This document shows, piece by piece, positions 52,776-62,213 of a stretch of 64,000 nucleotides of DNA (its first letter is position 1; the number at the start of each line of letters is the position of its first letter). Position numbers and translations under genes: made by a program. The DNA is from an uncultured Dorea sp. (GTDB lineage: Bacteria > Bacillota > Clostridia > Lachnospirales > Lachnospiraceae). The stretch is taken from positions 1-64,000 of the forward strand of contig CAJTVY010000007.1 of assembly GCA_910579925.1 (NCBI GenBank). Reading direction: 5' to 3'. The notes beneath the pieces are model-generated. The model worked only from the letters and a program-made list of their open reading frames with translations, was not told the origin of the DNA and searched no databases.

Positions 52776-52847
52776 AGGCGCAGACCGGATTTGAACCGGT
52801 GAATCAGGGTGTTGCAGACCCACGCCTTACCACTTGGCTACTGCGCC
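52776..52847 (-). tRNA. tRNA-Cys (GCA)
   Basis: 72-nt cloverleaf on the minus strand: acceptor GGCGCAG/CTGCGCC with discriminator T, D arm AGCCAAGTGGTAAGGC, anticodon loop CTGCAAC giving GCA, and T arm CCGGTTCAAATCCGG. CCA is not encoded. Confidence 0.96.
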
Positions 52848-52987
52848 TTACTATAAACAACCAATGGCGTTTTTACCCGCCAACATGTGCTACGCTTAAG
52901 CACTTATTCAGTATATCAAATGTAACTCATTTCGTCAAGACTAAAATCCTTTATTTTATAATTTTTTATATGACTTTAATCAGCCGC

Positions 52988-54136
52988 TCAGAAATACATG
53001 GTCCCCATTCTCAAGATGTAGAGCGCCACCATAACCTTGACTCTGTTTTCATTTTTCAAAATGTCATATCCCAGTATCTTTTTCAGTTTTTCCAGTTTAT
53101 ATGCCAGCGTATTCTTATGGCAATATAACGCCTTTGCCGTATGTACCGTGCTGCATTCATTTTCAAAATATACCTCCAGGATATCCATATAATCCGTATG
53201 ATTCTCCCTATCGTATTTTATCAGCTCTCCTACGGTCTCATTCACGAATTCCGGATAGATCTCAGCCTCCTTTACATCCGCCAGAATCTTATAGATCCCC
53301 AGGTTATCATAACTAAGCATATTCCGTGGAATTGCAGTCTTGGTCAGTCGATACGCCGTGTATGCATTCTCATGTGAACGATGGATATCCTTAATCCCAT
53401 CCGCCACTGTCCCGATCCCTACATATACATTAGAATCTTTCCTGCATATCTGCTGAAATTCCTCCCGCACCTTCCGAAGCGTGCAGCCTGCCGCAAGAAT
53501 AATCAGCCTTCCGTACTCCTCGTATGCGATCATATGATCCAGAATAAACCGCAGCGACTTCTCGATCCTGGTCAGCCGCTCATTTCCGGTATCTTTATCG
53601 TAGATATGGCAGCTAAGGATGATTACAATATATTTCATATCCCTTAGGAAACCGTTTCTCTCAAAATGGCTCAGATAAGATCCCTCATTCTCCGGGTAAT
53701 AAACCGCATTCTTAAATGCGGCGATCAGATTCGTCTCCCGCTGCTCATTCTTAAGAAGTATCTCTGCAAACAAGCGCATGATATCAATATATGGAGTTGT
53801 CCAGGAGGCCGAAAATACGGGGAAACAGATTGCATTACAGTATTCTATGATTTCCTGAGAATAGGTTTCCTCCCCACGAAACGACATCACAAGCCCTCCC
53901 GCATGATGCCGGTGAAGTTCCGTAATATATCTTTTCAGTTCTTCTTCAGAAGAAAAGTTAATCCCAGAACAGAAAACCAGTTCCTCACCATGCAGTGATG
54001 AGATGAACTCGATATCTTCCACAACGTGCGTCCATGCAATCATCTTGCCAAAGCAGCCCTGCGTATGTAATCTTACATGATACTGCGGGGAAATCGCCGC
54101 ATACAGGTCTTTCAGTTCAACCGCCACATTCCTCAC
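52988..54136 (-). CDS. PucR/CdaR-type transcriptional regulator
   Basis: 382 residues. N-terminal PucR-like sensing region, a central GGDEF-like fold (YVGIGTVADGIKDIHRSHEN), and the C-terminal PucR HTH (YFENECSTVHTAKALYCHKN then KLEKLKKILGYDI). Such proteins sense purine, sugar-acid or amino-acid signals and regulate adjacent or distant genes. The exact start is uncertain: GTG at 54136, or another GTG at 54127. A palindrome TTGTGC-N5-GCACAA lies about 60 nt upstream. Monocistronic. Confidence 0.85.
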   Translation of the reverse strand: MRNVAVELKDLYAAISPQYHVRLHTQGCFGKMIAWTHVVEDIEFISSLHGEELVFCSGINFSSEEELKRYITELHRHHAGGLVMSFRGEETYSQEIIEYCNAICFPVFSASWTTPYIDIMRLFAEILLKNEQRETNLIAAFKNAVYYPENEGSYLSHFERNGFLRDMKYIVIILSCHIYDKDTGNERLTRIEKSLRFILDHMIAYEEYGRLIILAAGCTLRKVREEFQQICRKDSNVYVGIGTVADGIKDIHRSHENAYTAYRLTKTAIPRNMLSYDNLGIYKILADVKEAEIYPEFVNETVGELIKYDRENHTDYMDILEVYFENECSTVHTAKALYCHKNTLAYKLEKLKKILGYDILKNENRVKVMVALYILRMGTMYF

Positions 54137-54532
54137 CCACCTTTACCGATATTGCTGTTGTAATTGATCTGTTTGATGATATATAGTATAACACTTTTGT
54201 GCTTGAGGCACAATTTTTTTGTGAATTTCTGTCTACTAAAACCATTCCCAAAACGCCTCCTTTATGTTATATTGTTTATGGAACACAAATAATGCAAAAA
54301 GCATTCACCCCGAAAATTGTGTGTCCATTTCAACCTTCAGATTATTTTTTTCAAGAAAAGACCCCGGGAGTTCTGCTTCAGGGTCCTTTTTCTTTCTTAT
54401 GGTTTTCTTAAAATCATTGTACCGACTCTGCAGCCGGTTCAATTCTCTTTACAAATCAAAAAAAGTGTGGCACACTAATACATTATCAGATGAAGTCCGT
54501 CAGCATCCAGATATCAGAAAACGAGGTGTCTT
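54137..54532. other. 396-bp intergenic region
   Basis: No gene is convincing. It holds TTGTGCTTGAGGCACAA (54197-54213), a candidate operator with a -10-like TATACT just downstream on the PucR side, and a terminator-like hairpin GACCC...GGGTC with T-runs on both strands (54360-54395). Confidence 0.5.
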
Positions 54533-55105
54533 ATGAAAAGATTTTTATTAAACATACTGAAACCCCTTTCCTTTCTCCCAGCCATACTCATGATGTACGT
54601 CATATATAGTTTTTCTGCACAGACAGGAGAGGTTTCTGGAAATTTAAGCTATAAAGTCAGCTATAAAATTGTAGAAATCGGGAATGACGTCCTGGAAGTA
54701 GGTCTTTCCCCAGAAAGAGTCAGCCACTACGCCCACAGAATCGAACATCCGGTCCGCAAACTCGCCCACATGACCGAGTATTTTCTGCTGGCGGTCGCCG
54801 TTTCATTTCCCTTCTACGTGTATGGCCTGCGGGGATTTGCTCTTATGATCGTAGCCGGTCTGATCTGTGTCGGCTTTGCGGCCGGGGACGAATATCACCA
54901 GTCCTTCGTGGCCGGCCGGGGGCCGTCGAAGAAGGACGTTATGATCGACAGTATCGGCGTCTTCTTCGGAATCCTGTTTGTCCGTATCATCTGCTGGACC
55001 TTCCTTGCGCCTTTTCGTGTGGCAAAGCGTATCGAAGAGAGGGCTCGCAGGCGGGCTCGCTCAAGAGAGCGTACAAGAGAACATACTGCAGGACGGGCGC
55101 CGTAA
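54533..55105 (+). CDS. VanZ-family membrane protein
   Basis: 190 residues, four membrane segments. Opening LSFLPAILMMYVIYSFSAQTG and EHPVRKLAHMTEYFLLAVAV and AAGDEYHQSFVAGRGPSKKDVMIDS-type motifs (conserved HE/YF and GDEYHQ...GR...D) define VanZ. Resistance to teicoplanin is known for one member; most have no known role. A very basic Arg-rich C terminus follows the last segment. GAGGTG ribosome site; ends in a GC-rich hairpin. Confidence 0.9.
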   Translation: MKRFLLNILKPLSFLPAILMMYVIYSFSAQTGEVSGNLSYKVSYKIVEIGNDVLEVGLSPERVSHYAHRIEHPVRKLAHMTEYFLLAVAVSFPFYVYGLRGFALMIVAGLICVGFAAGDEYHQSFVAGRGPSKKDVMIDSIGVFFGILFVRIICWTFLAPFRVAKRIEERARRRARSRERTREHTAGRAP

Positions 55106-55115
55106 AGCGCCCGTC
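55092..55115. terminator. Hairpin between convergent VanZ and LytTR genes
   Basis: GACGGGCGC (55092-55100) pairs with GCGCCCGTC (55107-55115); the VanZ stop codon lies in the loop. T-rich sequence follows on the plus strand. Confidence 0.65.
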
Positions 55116-55117
55116 TC

Positions 55118-55852
55118 TTACATCTTTTCCAGCAATCTTCCTTTCATTCCCCTGGAAAACATACATTTTTCCCCGTTCTTCATACGAATCTCTCTGTCTT
55201 TGAGATTCAGTTCCCCAATCTGCTCCACATTCACAAGATACGCCCTGTGGACCCGCAGGAACCGCCCGCCAAGCTTCTCCTCCAGTTCCTGCATACTCCC
55301 GATAAAATCCAGCCTGTCATTCAATCCATGCAGTTCAATCCTATGGGTTCTGCCCGCCGTCTCAAAGAACACAATCTCATCTACAGGAATATGCCGTACT
55401 ACATCCATTACCTTGACAGAAAAGAACTCCCGCTCCTCTCCTTTCTCCTTGCGCATACGTTCCGTGATAATCTCCAGACAATGCCGGATTCCCTCCTTCA
55501 GCTTCCCCGGATTCCCCTTCACAATATAGTCCAGGGCTTCCAGATGATAGCGGAATGTCTCAAAGGCAAGATCCTTAAACGCCGTCACATAGATCAGAAA
55601 TCCTCGTGAATCCAGCTTCCGAATCTCCTGCCCAAGCCCGAAGCCATCCATGGGCTCCCCCTTGAGTTCAATATCGAGGAAATAGATCCCCCGGCCCAAA
55701 GATTCCTTCACAGCCTTTATAATCTCCTCAGGATGTCCGCTGCATAAGGCGATCTCCATATCATATCCTTCCATCATAATCTGCTTTTCCAGATATTCCT
55801 TCAAAGCGGCGCGAATCTTCTCCTCATCCTCACATATATAGACCGGAAGCAT
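55118..55852 (-). CDS. LytTR-family response regulator (AgrA-like)
   Basis: 244 residues. Receiver with Asp in GIYFLDIELKG and LIYVTAF, followed by a LytTR DNA-binding domain (SVKVMDVVRHIPVDEIVFFE, LEEKLGGRFLRVHRAYLVN). It likely pairs with the GHKL kinase at 57107-58471, separated from it by the CPBP protein gene. No AgrD-like peptide gene is evident nearby. Confidence 0.93.
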   Translation of the reverse strand: MLPVYICEDEEKIRAALKEYLEKQIMMEGYDMEIALCSGHPEEIIKAVKESLGRGIYFLDIELKGEPMDGFGLGQEIRKLDSRGFLIYVTAFKDLAFETFRYHLEALDYIVKGNPGKLKEGIRHCLEIITERMRKEKGEEREFFSVKVMDVVRHIPVDEIVFFETAGRTHRIELHGLNDRLDFIGSMQELEEKLGGRFLRVHRAYLVNVEQIGELNLKDREIRMKNGEKCMFSRGMKGRLLEKM

Positions 55853-55882
55853 TCTCCATCCCCCTCTTGTTTTTGTTCCTAT

Positions 55883-56950
55883 TTATAATGATTCCAACGC
55901 TCCGAACGTTTTTTTAGTCATAGGGGCCGTCTCTTTCTCCCGATACTGTTTCGCCAGGATAAACAGACCGAAAAGCGCTCCGTTTATCAGAAGTGCCATC
56001 GGAATATCACCCCAGGATATGCTCTGATCCGATATAACATCTGTAGAAAACTCCCCGGAAACCACCAGAACCATATTATTATTCAGAAAATGAATCACCA
56101 CAGGAGCCCAGATATTTTCCGTCTTCATATACACATATCCCAGGAAGATTCCAAGGCTCACGCAGGTAATGATCTGATTAACCGTCATAACCAGCCCCTT
56201 ATCCGGCGTTACATAGAAAAAGAAATCCAGCGGCAGATGCCACAGGCCCCATACCACTCCCAGAATCAGCACACCCTTGCGCAGACCAAACTTCTTCTGA
56301 AGAAGCGGCTGCAGATAATATCTCCACCCGTATTCCTCCCCAAAGAAGGCCATATATCCCAACAGAAAATTAAGCGGCAGGATTCCAATATAGACCCATG
56401 CCTCCACACTCTGAAAAATCGAAACAAACGATCCCAACTGCCCGGCAAAGGCGCTGTAAATTGCGATCCTCAACAGATACAGAACCAGAAACAGAACGAT
56501 ACACTTTGCAGATACCTTCCAGTTCTTTCCTTTCATCCCATACACAATCCTTTTTTGCTTCCCAGCCGCAAAATAGCAGATCAGACAGATGATCCCCCCG
56601 ATGATCATGACATACTGGGAAAGCATAAGAAACAGAGGCAATTCCCCTCCCGGCATAGTAATCACAGCGTCCGGCGACAGAACCGAAAGAACCGTAAACA
56701 CAATTGAGACAGCCGTCACCAGGATGAAGCTGATATAGAAAGCCTTCGGAATCTCCCTGTCCCCCTTACGCGTCAGAAGATACGCCAGCATGACTCCCAT
56801 CGCCGGATATAGCATCTGTGTGGCGGGAAACGCACTTAAGTTCATCTGTTTCGTACTCCCATACCACATCAAAATCCCCAGCAGATACGGTATCCCATAA
56901 GAAATCACAATAAAAATTACCAGTTGTCGTTTTTCTGTCTTTGAACCCAT
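55883..56950 (-). CDS. CPBP-family intramembrane glutamic endopeptidase
   Basis: 355 residues, about eight membrane segments. Abi/CAAX motifs: FFGEEYGWRYYLQPLL (EExxxR), WGLWHLPLDFFFYV and VVIHFLNNNMVLV (HxxxN). Such proteins process peptides or confer bacteriocin self-immunity. Located between an AgrA-like regulator and an AgrC-like kinase on the same strand, so it may take the role of a peptide-processing or immunity component of that system (inference). Confidence 0.9.
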   Translation of the reverse strand: MGSKTEKRQLVIFIVISYGIPYLLGILMWYGSTKQMNLSAFPATQMLYPAMGVMLAYLLTRKGDREIPKAFYISFILVTAVSIVFTVLSVLSPDAVITMPGGELPLFLMLSQYVMIIGGIICLICYFAAGKQKRIVYGMKGKNWKVSAKCIVLFLVLYLLRIAIYSAFAGQLGSFVSIFQSVEAWVYIGILPLNFLLGYMAFFGEEYGWRYYLQPLLQKKFGLRKGVLILGVVWGLWHLPLDFFFYVTPDKGLVMTVNQIITCVSLGIFLGYVYMKTENIWAPVVIHFLNNNMVLVVSGEFSTDVISDQSISWGDIPMALLINGALFGLFILAKQYREKETAPMTKKTFGALESL

Positions 56951-57106
56951 CTTCTCTTCCTCCTTCTTCCTGCCCCCGCAAAAGCACTCGTGTATGCAAG
57001 GTCAGGGTATCAAAAACTTTCTGCATTGACAACTTAATTGTATCCTAACTTCTTTGTCTAAACGTGAAAAATGCCTGGATGGAATTTTTGAATGCCCGAA
57101 ATGACC

Positions 57107-58471
57107 TTACGCTTCCTGGATTTTCAGTTCCTGGATAAAACAACCGTCCTGGATTGTTGTAATAGGAAGCGTTTTCTCATATTTCTCCAGAATTTTCTTA
57201 TAATTGGCAAGCCCGATTCCCCGGTCCTTCCCTTTTGTTGAATATCCAGGCGTCCCGATCTTATGAAAATCCACTGCAGAATACAGAGTATTTTTCACAC
57301 GGACTGTGGTATATCCGCTCTGACTGCTGATCATAATGTGAATCAGCCCGTCGTTCTTTCCCCGCACCTCTTCCATTGCATTATCCAGGAGTATCCCCAG
57401 ACACCGGCACAAATCCGTACTGCGTATTCTGGTTTTCTCAAAGGGCTTTAAAACCTCCAGTTCCCAGTGTATTTCCGCTTCCTGCATGGTTTTCATTTTC
57501 TCCAGAAACAATCCCTTCACCTCTGTCATACGAATATTGGCGAGCTGATTCATAAGACGAATCTGGCTCCCCACCTGCAGGTCAAAATCCTCCGTCATTT
57601 CCTGGATATAATTCTGTATCGCCTCAAGGTTTCCCTCCTCGGCCTGCAGATACATGCCGGACATCATATTCTTGAAATCATGCCGGAACCGGCGCACCTC
57701 CCTTTGCAGCCCTTCCAGATTCTCTATATAAGCCCCCTGCTGAACAAGGCTCACATTCTGGTCCTCAATCCTCTTCTGCTGAATTCCTTCCCGCCCTGTA
57801 TGGATGAAAATCATGTAGACAATCATCAGGAAAATAAACGCAGTCGCCGGATTGTAACCGACCTCCCTTGCACTGATATCTACGATTTCCTGCACAAGCT
57901 GGCCCAAGGGTGGATACAGTCCCAGAAATACCACTACAGCAGGTTCCAGTTTCTGCCCCTCCCACTGTTCCATCATCTTTCTGGCGTTCGTCTTATACAA
58001 AAGCAGCAGGACCAGAACGAGAAAAAACGGTGTTACCACCCATTCCTGAAACATATACTCTCTGCGTTCCGACAAGATGCTCAGGTTATAGATTTTATTG
58101 GCTGAAAATACATCTGAAAGATTCCATCCTACCTCATACAGAATATTTAAGAATACCGCTATAGCCAGAAGCGTAGTGTAGGGTTTTCCGTACATAACCC
58201 GCATACACAGCATTAATGCGGCAATCCGGATATACATATAAATCAGTTCGCCTCCATTGTGAGGCCATGCAAACAATCCTGCTTTGAAAAAAATCGAAGC
58301 CACCAGGTCGCCCAGGACGATATACAAGATCAGTACGCCGAAAATCGTATAATAATGCTTTCTGTTTTTATTGGGAATTCTGCCCAGAAGCAGAATTGAT
58401 GCACTTACAAAAAAAAGCGTATCCAGACACACACTTATGAAATTCCCACACATAACGTCGAAGAATGTCAT
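57107..58471 (-). CDS. GHKL-domain sensor histidine kinase (AgrC-like)
   Basis: 454 residues. Six to seven N-terminal membrane segments (about 1-225), a linker coiled coil, the phosphoacceptor EVRRFRHDFKNMMSGMYLQ, N-box LGILLDNAMEEV, and G-box GKDRGIGLANYKKIL. This domain order is that of AgrC/ComD-type peptide pheromone receptors. First gene of the three-gene unit, preceded by palindromes at 58536-58571. Confidence 0.92.
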   Translation of the reverse strand: MTFFDVMCGNFISVCLDTLFFVSASILLLGRIPNKNRKHYYTIFGVLILYIVLGDLVASIFFKAGLFAWPHNGGELIYMYIRIAALMLCMRVMYGKPYTTLLAIAVFLNILYEVGWNLSDVFSANKIYNLSILSERREYMFQEWVVTPFFLVLVLLLLYKTNARKMMEQWEGQKLEPAVVVFLGLYPPLGQLVQEIVDISAREVGYNPATAFIFLMIVYMIFIHTGREGIQQKRIEDQNVSLVQQGAYIENLEGLQREVRRFRHDFKNMMSGMYLQAEEGNLEAIQNYIQEMTEDFDLQVGSQIRLMNQLANIRMTEVKGLFLEKMKTMQEAEIHWELEVLKPFEKTRIRSTDLCRCLGILLDNAMEEVRGKNDGLIHIMISSQSGYTTVRVKNTLYSAVDFHKIGTPGYSTKGKDRGIGLANYKKILEKYEKTLPITTIQDGCFIQELKIQEA

Positions 58472-58535
58472 TTCCTCATCTCCTCTTTGTCATAACCTCT
58501 TTAAACAATCATTCCTTCTTTCTAACTTTCTAAAA

Positions 58536-58571
58536 AAACTGCCAATGGCAGTTTAACATGTACACTGTACA
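58536..58571. promoter_or_regulatory. Palindromes upstream of GHKL kinase
   Basis: AAACTGCCA-A-TGGCAGTTT (58536-58554) and TGTACACTGTACA (58559-58571). On the minus strand the first is followed by a T-run, so it could be a leader attenuator; both could also be operators. Confidence 0.45.
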
Positions 58572-58730
58572 AAAACCGGCGACTCAATTCTTTTACGCCA
58601 TGTCTCACAACAGATTCAATCATGCTTTTATCTAATATTATGTCCTGTTATGAATAATTATAAAGTATACAATTGCAAATATCAATAAAAATGCAGATAT
58701 ATAAATACATATCCATAAAGGGTCATTAGG

Positions 58731-58808
58731 TATTTAGAAATATTTCTAAATACTTATTGCTTTTCCTTCTCCCTCATGCTATTATCTATTTAGAAATATT
58801 TCTAAATA
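58731..58808 (+). promoter_or_regulatory. Twin 22-bp operators flanking the sdpR-sdpI-like promoter
   Basis: Two identical perfect palindromes (TATTTAGAAAT and complement) at 58731-58752 and 58787-58808. Between them lies a promoter with -35 TTGCTT (58757-58762), 17-nt spacer and -10 TATTAT (58780-58785). The second palindrome covers the likely transcription start. This is the expected layout for autorepression by the ArsR-type protein encoded next. Confidence 0.85.
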
Positions 58809-58831
58809 TTATTACCAGGGAGGAATGCTTA

Positions 58832-59104
58832 TTGAGTTTCGGCCAGACATTTAAAGCATTAGCCGATCCCGTCCGGCGCGAGATTCTTACGCTGCTGAAA
58901 TCCGGGGCCATGTCAGCCGGAGAGATCGGAAGCCATTTTGACATGACAGGAGCCACCATCTCCTACCATCTCAGTATCTTGAAGAAAGCAGATCTTGTGC
59001 ATGAATCAAAGTACAAGAATTTTATCTACTATGAACTGAACACTTCCGTGGTAGAGGAATTAATGGCATGGCTATCCAATTTAAAAGGGGGAAATGAATC
59101 ATGA
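58832..59104 (+). CDS. sdpR: ArsR-family winged-helix repressor (SdpR-like)
   Basis: 90 residues. Start is TTG at 58832: GGGAGG lies eight nucleotides upstream, and the ATG at 58825 is out of frame. Sequence opens SFGQTFKALADPVRREILTLL and contains the recognition helix region MTGATISYHLSILKKADLV. No metal-binding Cys motif, which fits the SdpR subgroup. Overlaps sdpI-like by 4 bp and surely represses the pair through the twin palindromes. In B. subtilis SdpR is released when SdpI traps the toxin SdpC signal. Confidence 0.88.
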   Translation: MSFGQTFKALADPVRREILTLLKSGAMSAGEIGSHFDMTGATISYHLSILKKADLVHESKYKNFIYYELNTSVVEELMAWLSNLKGGNES

Positions 59105-59799
59105 ACGAAAAGAAAGAATTGAATATTGACCAGAAAAATCAGTCCCTGCTTAGTAAAAACCGAGTTTTGATACTAATCACCAGCCTCGTCACACTGCTGC
59201 CCATACTGATTGGAATCATGTGCTGGGACCGCCTGCCGGAAACCATTGCCACACATTTTGCGTCTGACGGTACGCCCAACGGCTTTAGTTCCAGGACATT
59301 CACCGTTCTTGGGCTTCCAGCTCTCCTATTTGCGGCGCACATTCTCTGTACGCTCTGTACGGCCATTGACCCGAAGTACAGAAATATAAGCCCGAAGATG
59401 TACCGGTTAGTTTTACTGATCTGTCCGGTCTGCTCCCTGGTGTGCTGCGCCGCCATCTATGGATATGCCCTGGAACTGTCTATGGCAGACTGGCTGAATT
59501 CCACATTCTTCATCAATCTTCTGATCGGAATCATCTTTTTCCTGGTTGGAAATTACCTGCCTAAGTGCCACCAGAATTATACGGTAGGCATAAAACTTCC
59601 CTGGACTCTGGCGGATGAGAACAACTGGAACCTGACCCACCGTTTTGCCGGGCGGCTGTACGCCATCATCGGAATCCTGTGTATCATGAATGCCTTTCTC
59701 GGGCTGAACTTTATGCTTCCCGCCGTAATTATCGTCGTTCTTTTACTGCCTGCAGGGTATTCGCTGAGGCTGTATCTGAAAAACAGGAACGCCGGTTAA
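59101..59799 (+). CDS. sdpI: SdpI-family immunity/signalling membrane protein
   Basis: 232 residues, six membrane segments. DUF1648 at the N terminus (RLPETIATHFASDGTPNGFS) and the SdpI domain (NYLPKCHQNYTVGIKLPWTL, DENNWNLTHRFAGRLY). B. subtilis SdpI gives immunity to the SdpC cannibalism peptide and sequesters SdpR at the membrane. No sdpC-like toxin gene is visible next to it, so it may guard against a foreign toxin or respond to envelope stress. Followed by a terminator. Confidence 0.88.
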   Translation: MNEKKELNIDQKNQSLLSKNRVLILITSLVTLLPILIGIMCWDRLPETIATHFASDGTPNGFSSRTFTVLGLPALLFAAHILCTLCTAIDPKYRNISPKMYRLVLLICPVCSLVCCAAIYGYALELSMADWLNSTFFINLLIGIIFFLVGNYLPKCHQNYTVGIKLPWTLADENNWNLTHRFAGRLYAIIGILCIMNAFLGLNFMLPAVIIVVLLLPAGYSLRLYLKNRNAG

Positions 59800-59813
59800 T
59801 CACCGCAAAGAAG

Positions 59814-59858
59814 GGTGACGGAAAAAGGAACATTTTTCCACATTTTCCGTCACCTTTT
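59814..59858 (+). terminator. Terminator after sdpI-like gene
   Basis: GGTGACGGAAAA (59814-59825) pairs with TTTTCCGTCACC (59843-59854), then TTTT. Between convergent genes. Confidence 0.88.
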
Positions 59859-59868
59859 ATAGTGGATA

Positions 59869-62211
59869 CTATTCTCCGGCAAGAAGCTTCCTTGGCGTAA
59901 TCTTTTTAATTCTCATTGAAAGCACGCATGAGATCCCAAATGCCGCCAGTATCATCACCGCTCCCGCCAGAATATTATACCCCAGCGGAACCCGGAACGT
60001 ACATTTCACAATTCCCAGATCTTTTAAGAACATTGCCGCCAGCGGATTAATAATAAAACTGCACACAGTCACTCCCACAATCGTGGAGCTCATCACCGCA
60101 GGCATAAAGGACAGCGCCGTCTGCCAGATTAACTGCCTTGAAGTAAATCCAAGAGCCTTCAGAATCCCATATTCCTGCTTCTTATTGCCAACGATTGTAC
60201 GCACAAGCAGATACAGCACAAATGTAATCACAAGCACGCTCAGCACGAGCACCGCATAAACAATCATCTTCATCAGCATAACATAAACCGAGGCTGCGCT
60301 TTCAACCGTTGCGTCGATATTAATCGTTGCATTTACTTTGTCTTTGTACCGGTCTTTTATCTCCGTATTAAACGCTTCGATATCCGTACCTTCAGCAAGG
60401 TTCAGATAGTAACTGGCATTCTGAAGTTCTCCCAGGCATTCATATCCTTCTCTTGTAAGCAGACAGTCCTTTCCAAGGTTATTAGTAATCTGCACAAAGC
60501 CTGATATGATATAACCGTCCTCTTTCCCGTCTGTCGTAAGCCTTATCTCGTCGCCAACATTTAATTTCTTCTCTACCGCATATTTAGCCGCAATCGCCAT
60601 CTCATTTTCATACTTGGGGAATCTTCCTTCAACAATTACATCCTGGTTATTTACTTTTGTAAAATCATCCGTGATCGTAACCATCAGCACATCTCCGTCT
60701 ACATGCAGCAACTGGACGCTGTTATACAGATATACCTTCTCTACCCGTCCATCCTCCTCCATGTCTGCACAAAAAACCTCCTCAGTCTCTGCAGTAATAT
60801 TGATGGCGCTGTCTGCAGTTTCCCCCACAATCATATTCAGAAAAGGAGTCATATCTGCAATCATATTTTCAATCATCACTCCCGAAAATACAGCCACCAG
60901 GGACAGTACAAGTATGGTGATACAGATCGTCACATTATGCTTTATACCGGAAAGGGTCGTCTTAAGAGCCAGCGCAAGATTCAGCGGTACTCTGGTCTTT
61001 TCAAGCGGAACATGGTTACGCTTAAAAGTATGGGTCTGGATTCCCTGCCGCAGCGCGACAATCGGCTCTACCCGCCTGATTCTGCGCGAGGAGATACATA
61101 CCACAATTGAAACCGCACCGCCTAAAACCGCAAGCGTCAGAACAAACGGAACCGGCAGAAACCGCACTTTATAAGGAATCCCTGTCTGTGAGATCATCAT
61201 CACATTAATGTAGGGAAACAGAGCGTAGGAAAGGCCTGCGCCAATCAGAGCGACCGTCAGTGAAATCCCCGTAAACTGCACAAGAAGGGAACCGACGAGC
61301 TGCCTGCTTGTGTAACCCACTGCCTTTAGGGCGCCAAGGTTCTTCATATTCTCCTGAATGTAATTGATTATATTAGATGCAATCACAACCAGGGCAATCA
61401 GAAGTATAAAAAACGCCATGGCGCTCATAATTCCCGAACAGATCATCTGAGAAATATAACGGGAACGAGATACCATATCATAGGTGTTGCTTGTGGAACG
61501 GCTGGCAGGATAGCGGGAAGAGACAGCATCTCTAAGCATTGCGTCATAATCCTCACTTTCTTCCTTGTCGTCAAGCCGTATGGAACACAGCGTAGCCTTA
61601 GGGGCGCATCCGGCTTCCTGAAGTTCCCGATAGCAGTCGTTCGTCAGCAGAATCCCACACATGCCGCAGTTGTGGGAACCGGACATTACGCTGTTAAAAA
61701 AGCCGCACACAGTATATGGCATCTTCCGGTTTCCGATCGTAATCTCTATCGTCTTTCCAACAGCAATATCATCTGTTTTATACAGGATCGGCATATAGAC
61801 TCCGCTTTCGTGGCTGCTGTCCTCCACAATTTCACATTTTCCCACAGGACGGGAAAGGGCGGCTTCTTTTTCCATAAAAATAAGTTCTGAATTCATTTCC
61901 CCGCCGTTGTACTCAAAGGTTCCTACCATATGCATGACAGAGTCCAGGAAATAATCTTTTGTACGCTCATCCGCTTCCATAGTGTCCGTAAGAAATTGGG
62001 AGATTTCACTGCCGTCGCCGTCAACCGCCAGGGTCACATGCTCTGCATTAAGCTTGTCGTGGCACCGGTCAAAATTCTGTCTGTAATCCATGGACAGCAT
62101 GAGCCACAGGTTCAGCATGAGAGCCGCCAGAAACATAAGTACAACGATCGCTACGGTCTGCCCCTTCGCTTTACGCAGATTCGAGCAGGCAAGAAGATAG
62201 CTTTTTCCCAT
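59869..62211 (-). CDS. FtsX-like ABC transporter permease (large, two FtsX domains)
   Basis: About 780 residues. N-terminal membrane segment, a long extracytoplasmic MacB_PCD-like domain, FtsX domain 1 (MSAMAFFILLIALVVIASNI with ENMKNLGALKAVGYTSRQLV), a second extracytoplasmic domain, and FtsX domain 2 (KKQEYGILKALGFTSRQLIW). I prefer ATG 62211 (GGGGTGG upstream) to the overlapping GTG at 62220. Paired with the ATPase gene encoded just before it. Such two-gene systems typically move lipids, peptides or antimicrobials, or transmit force to envelope enzymes. Confidence 0.9.
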   Translation of the reverse strand: MGKSYLLACSNLRKAKGQTVAIVVLMFLAALMLNLWLMLSMDYRQNFDRCHDKLNAEHVTLAVDGDGSEISQFLTDTMEADERTKDYFLDSVMHMVGTFEYNGGEMNSELIFMEKEAALSRPVGKCEIVEDSSHESGVYMPILYKTDDIAVGKTIEITIGNRKMPYTVCGFFNSVMSGSHNCGMCGILLTNDCYRELQEAGCAPKATLCSIRLDDKEESEDYDAMLRDAVSSRYPASRSTSNTYDMVSRSRYISQMICSGIMSAMAFFILLIALVVIASNIINYIQENMKNLGALKAVGYTSRQLVGSLLVQFTGISLTVALIGAGLSYALFPYINVMMISQTGIPYKVRFLPVPFVLTLAVLGGAVSIVVCISSRRIRRVEPIVALRQGIQTHTFKRNHVPLEKTRVPLNLALALKTTLSGIKHNVTICITILVLSLVAVFSGVMIENMIADMTPFLNMIVGETADSAINITAETEEVFCADMEEDGRVEKVYLYNSVQLLHVDGDVLMVTITDDFTKVNNQDVIVEGRFPKYENEMAIAAKYAVEKKLNVGDEIRLTTDGKEDGYIISGFVQITNNLGKDCLLTREGYECLGELQNASYYLNLAEGTDIEAFNTEIKDRYKDKVNATINIDATVESAASVYVMLMKMIVYAVLVLSVLVITFVLYLLVRTIVGNKKQEYGILKALGFTSRQLIWQTALSFMPAVMSSTIVGVTVCSFIINPLAAMFLKDLGIVKCTFRVPLGYNILAGAVMILAAFGISCVLSMRIKKITPRKLLAGE

Positions 62212-62213
62212 AT

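Noticed and set aside
54199..54536. Short plus-strand frames upstream of VanZ
   Set aside because: No ribosome sites, phenylalanine-rich low-complexity products, and they run through a terminator-like hairpin.
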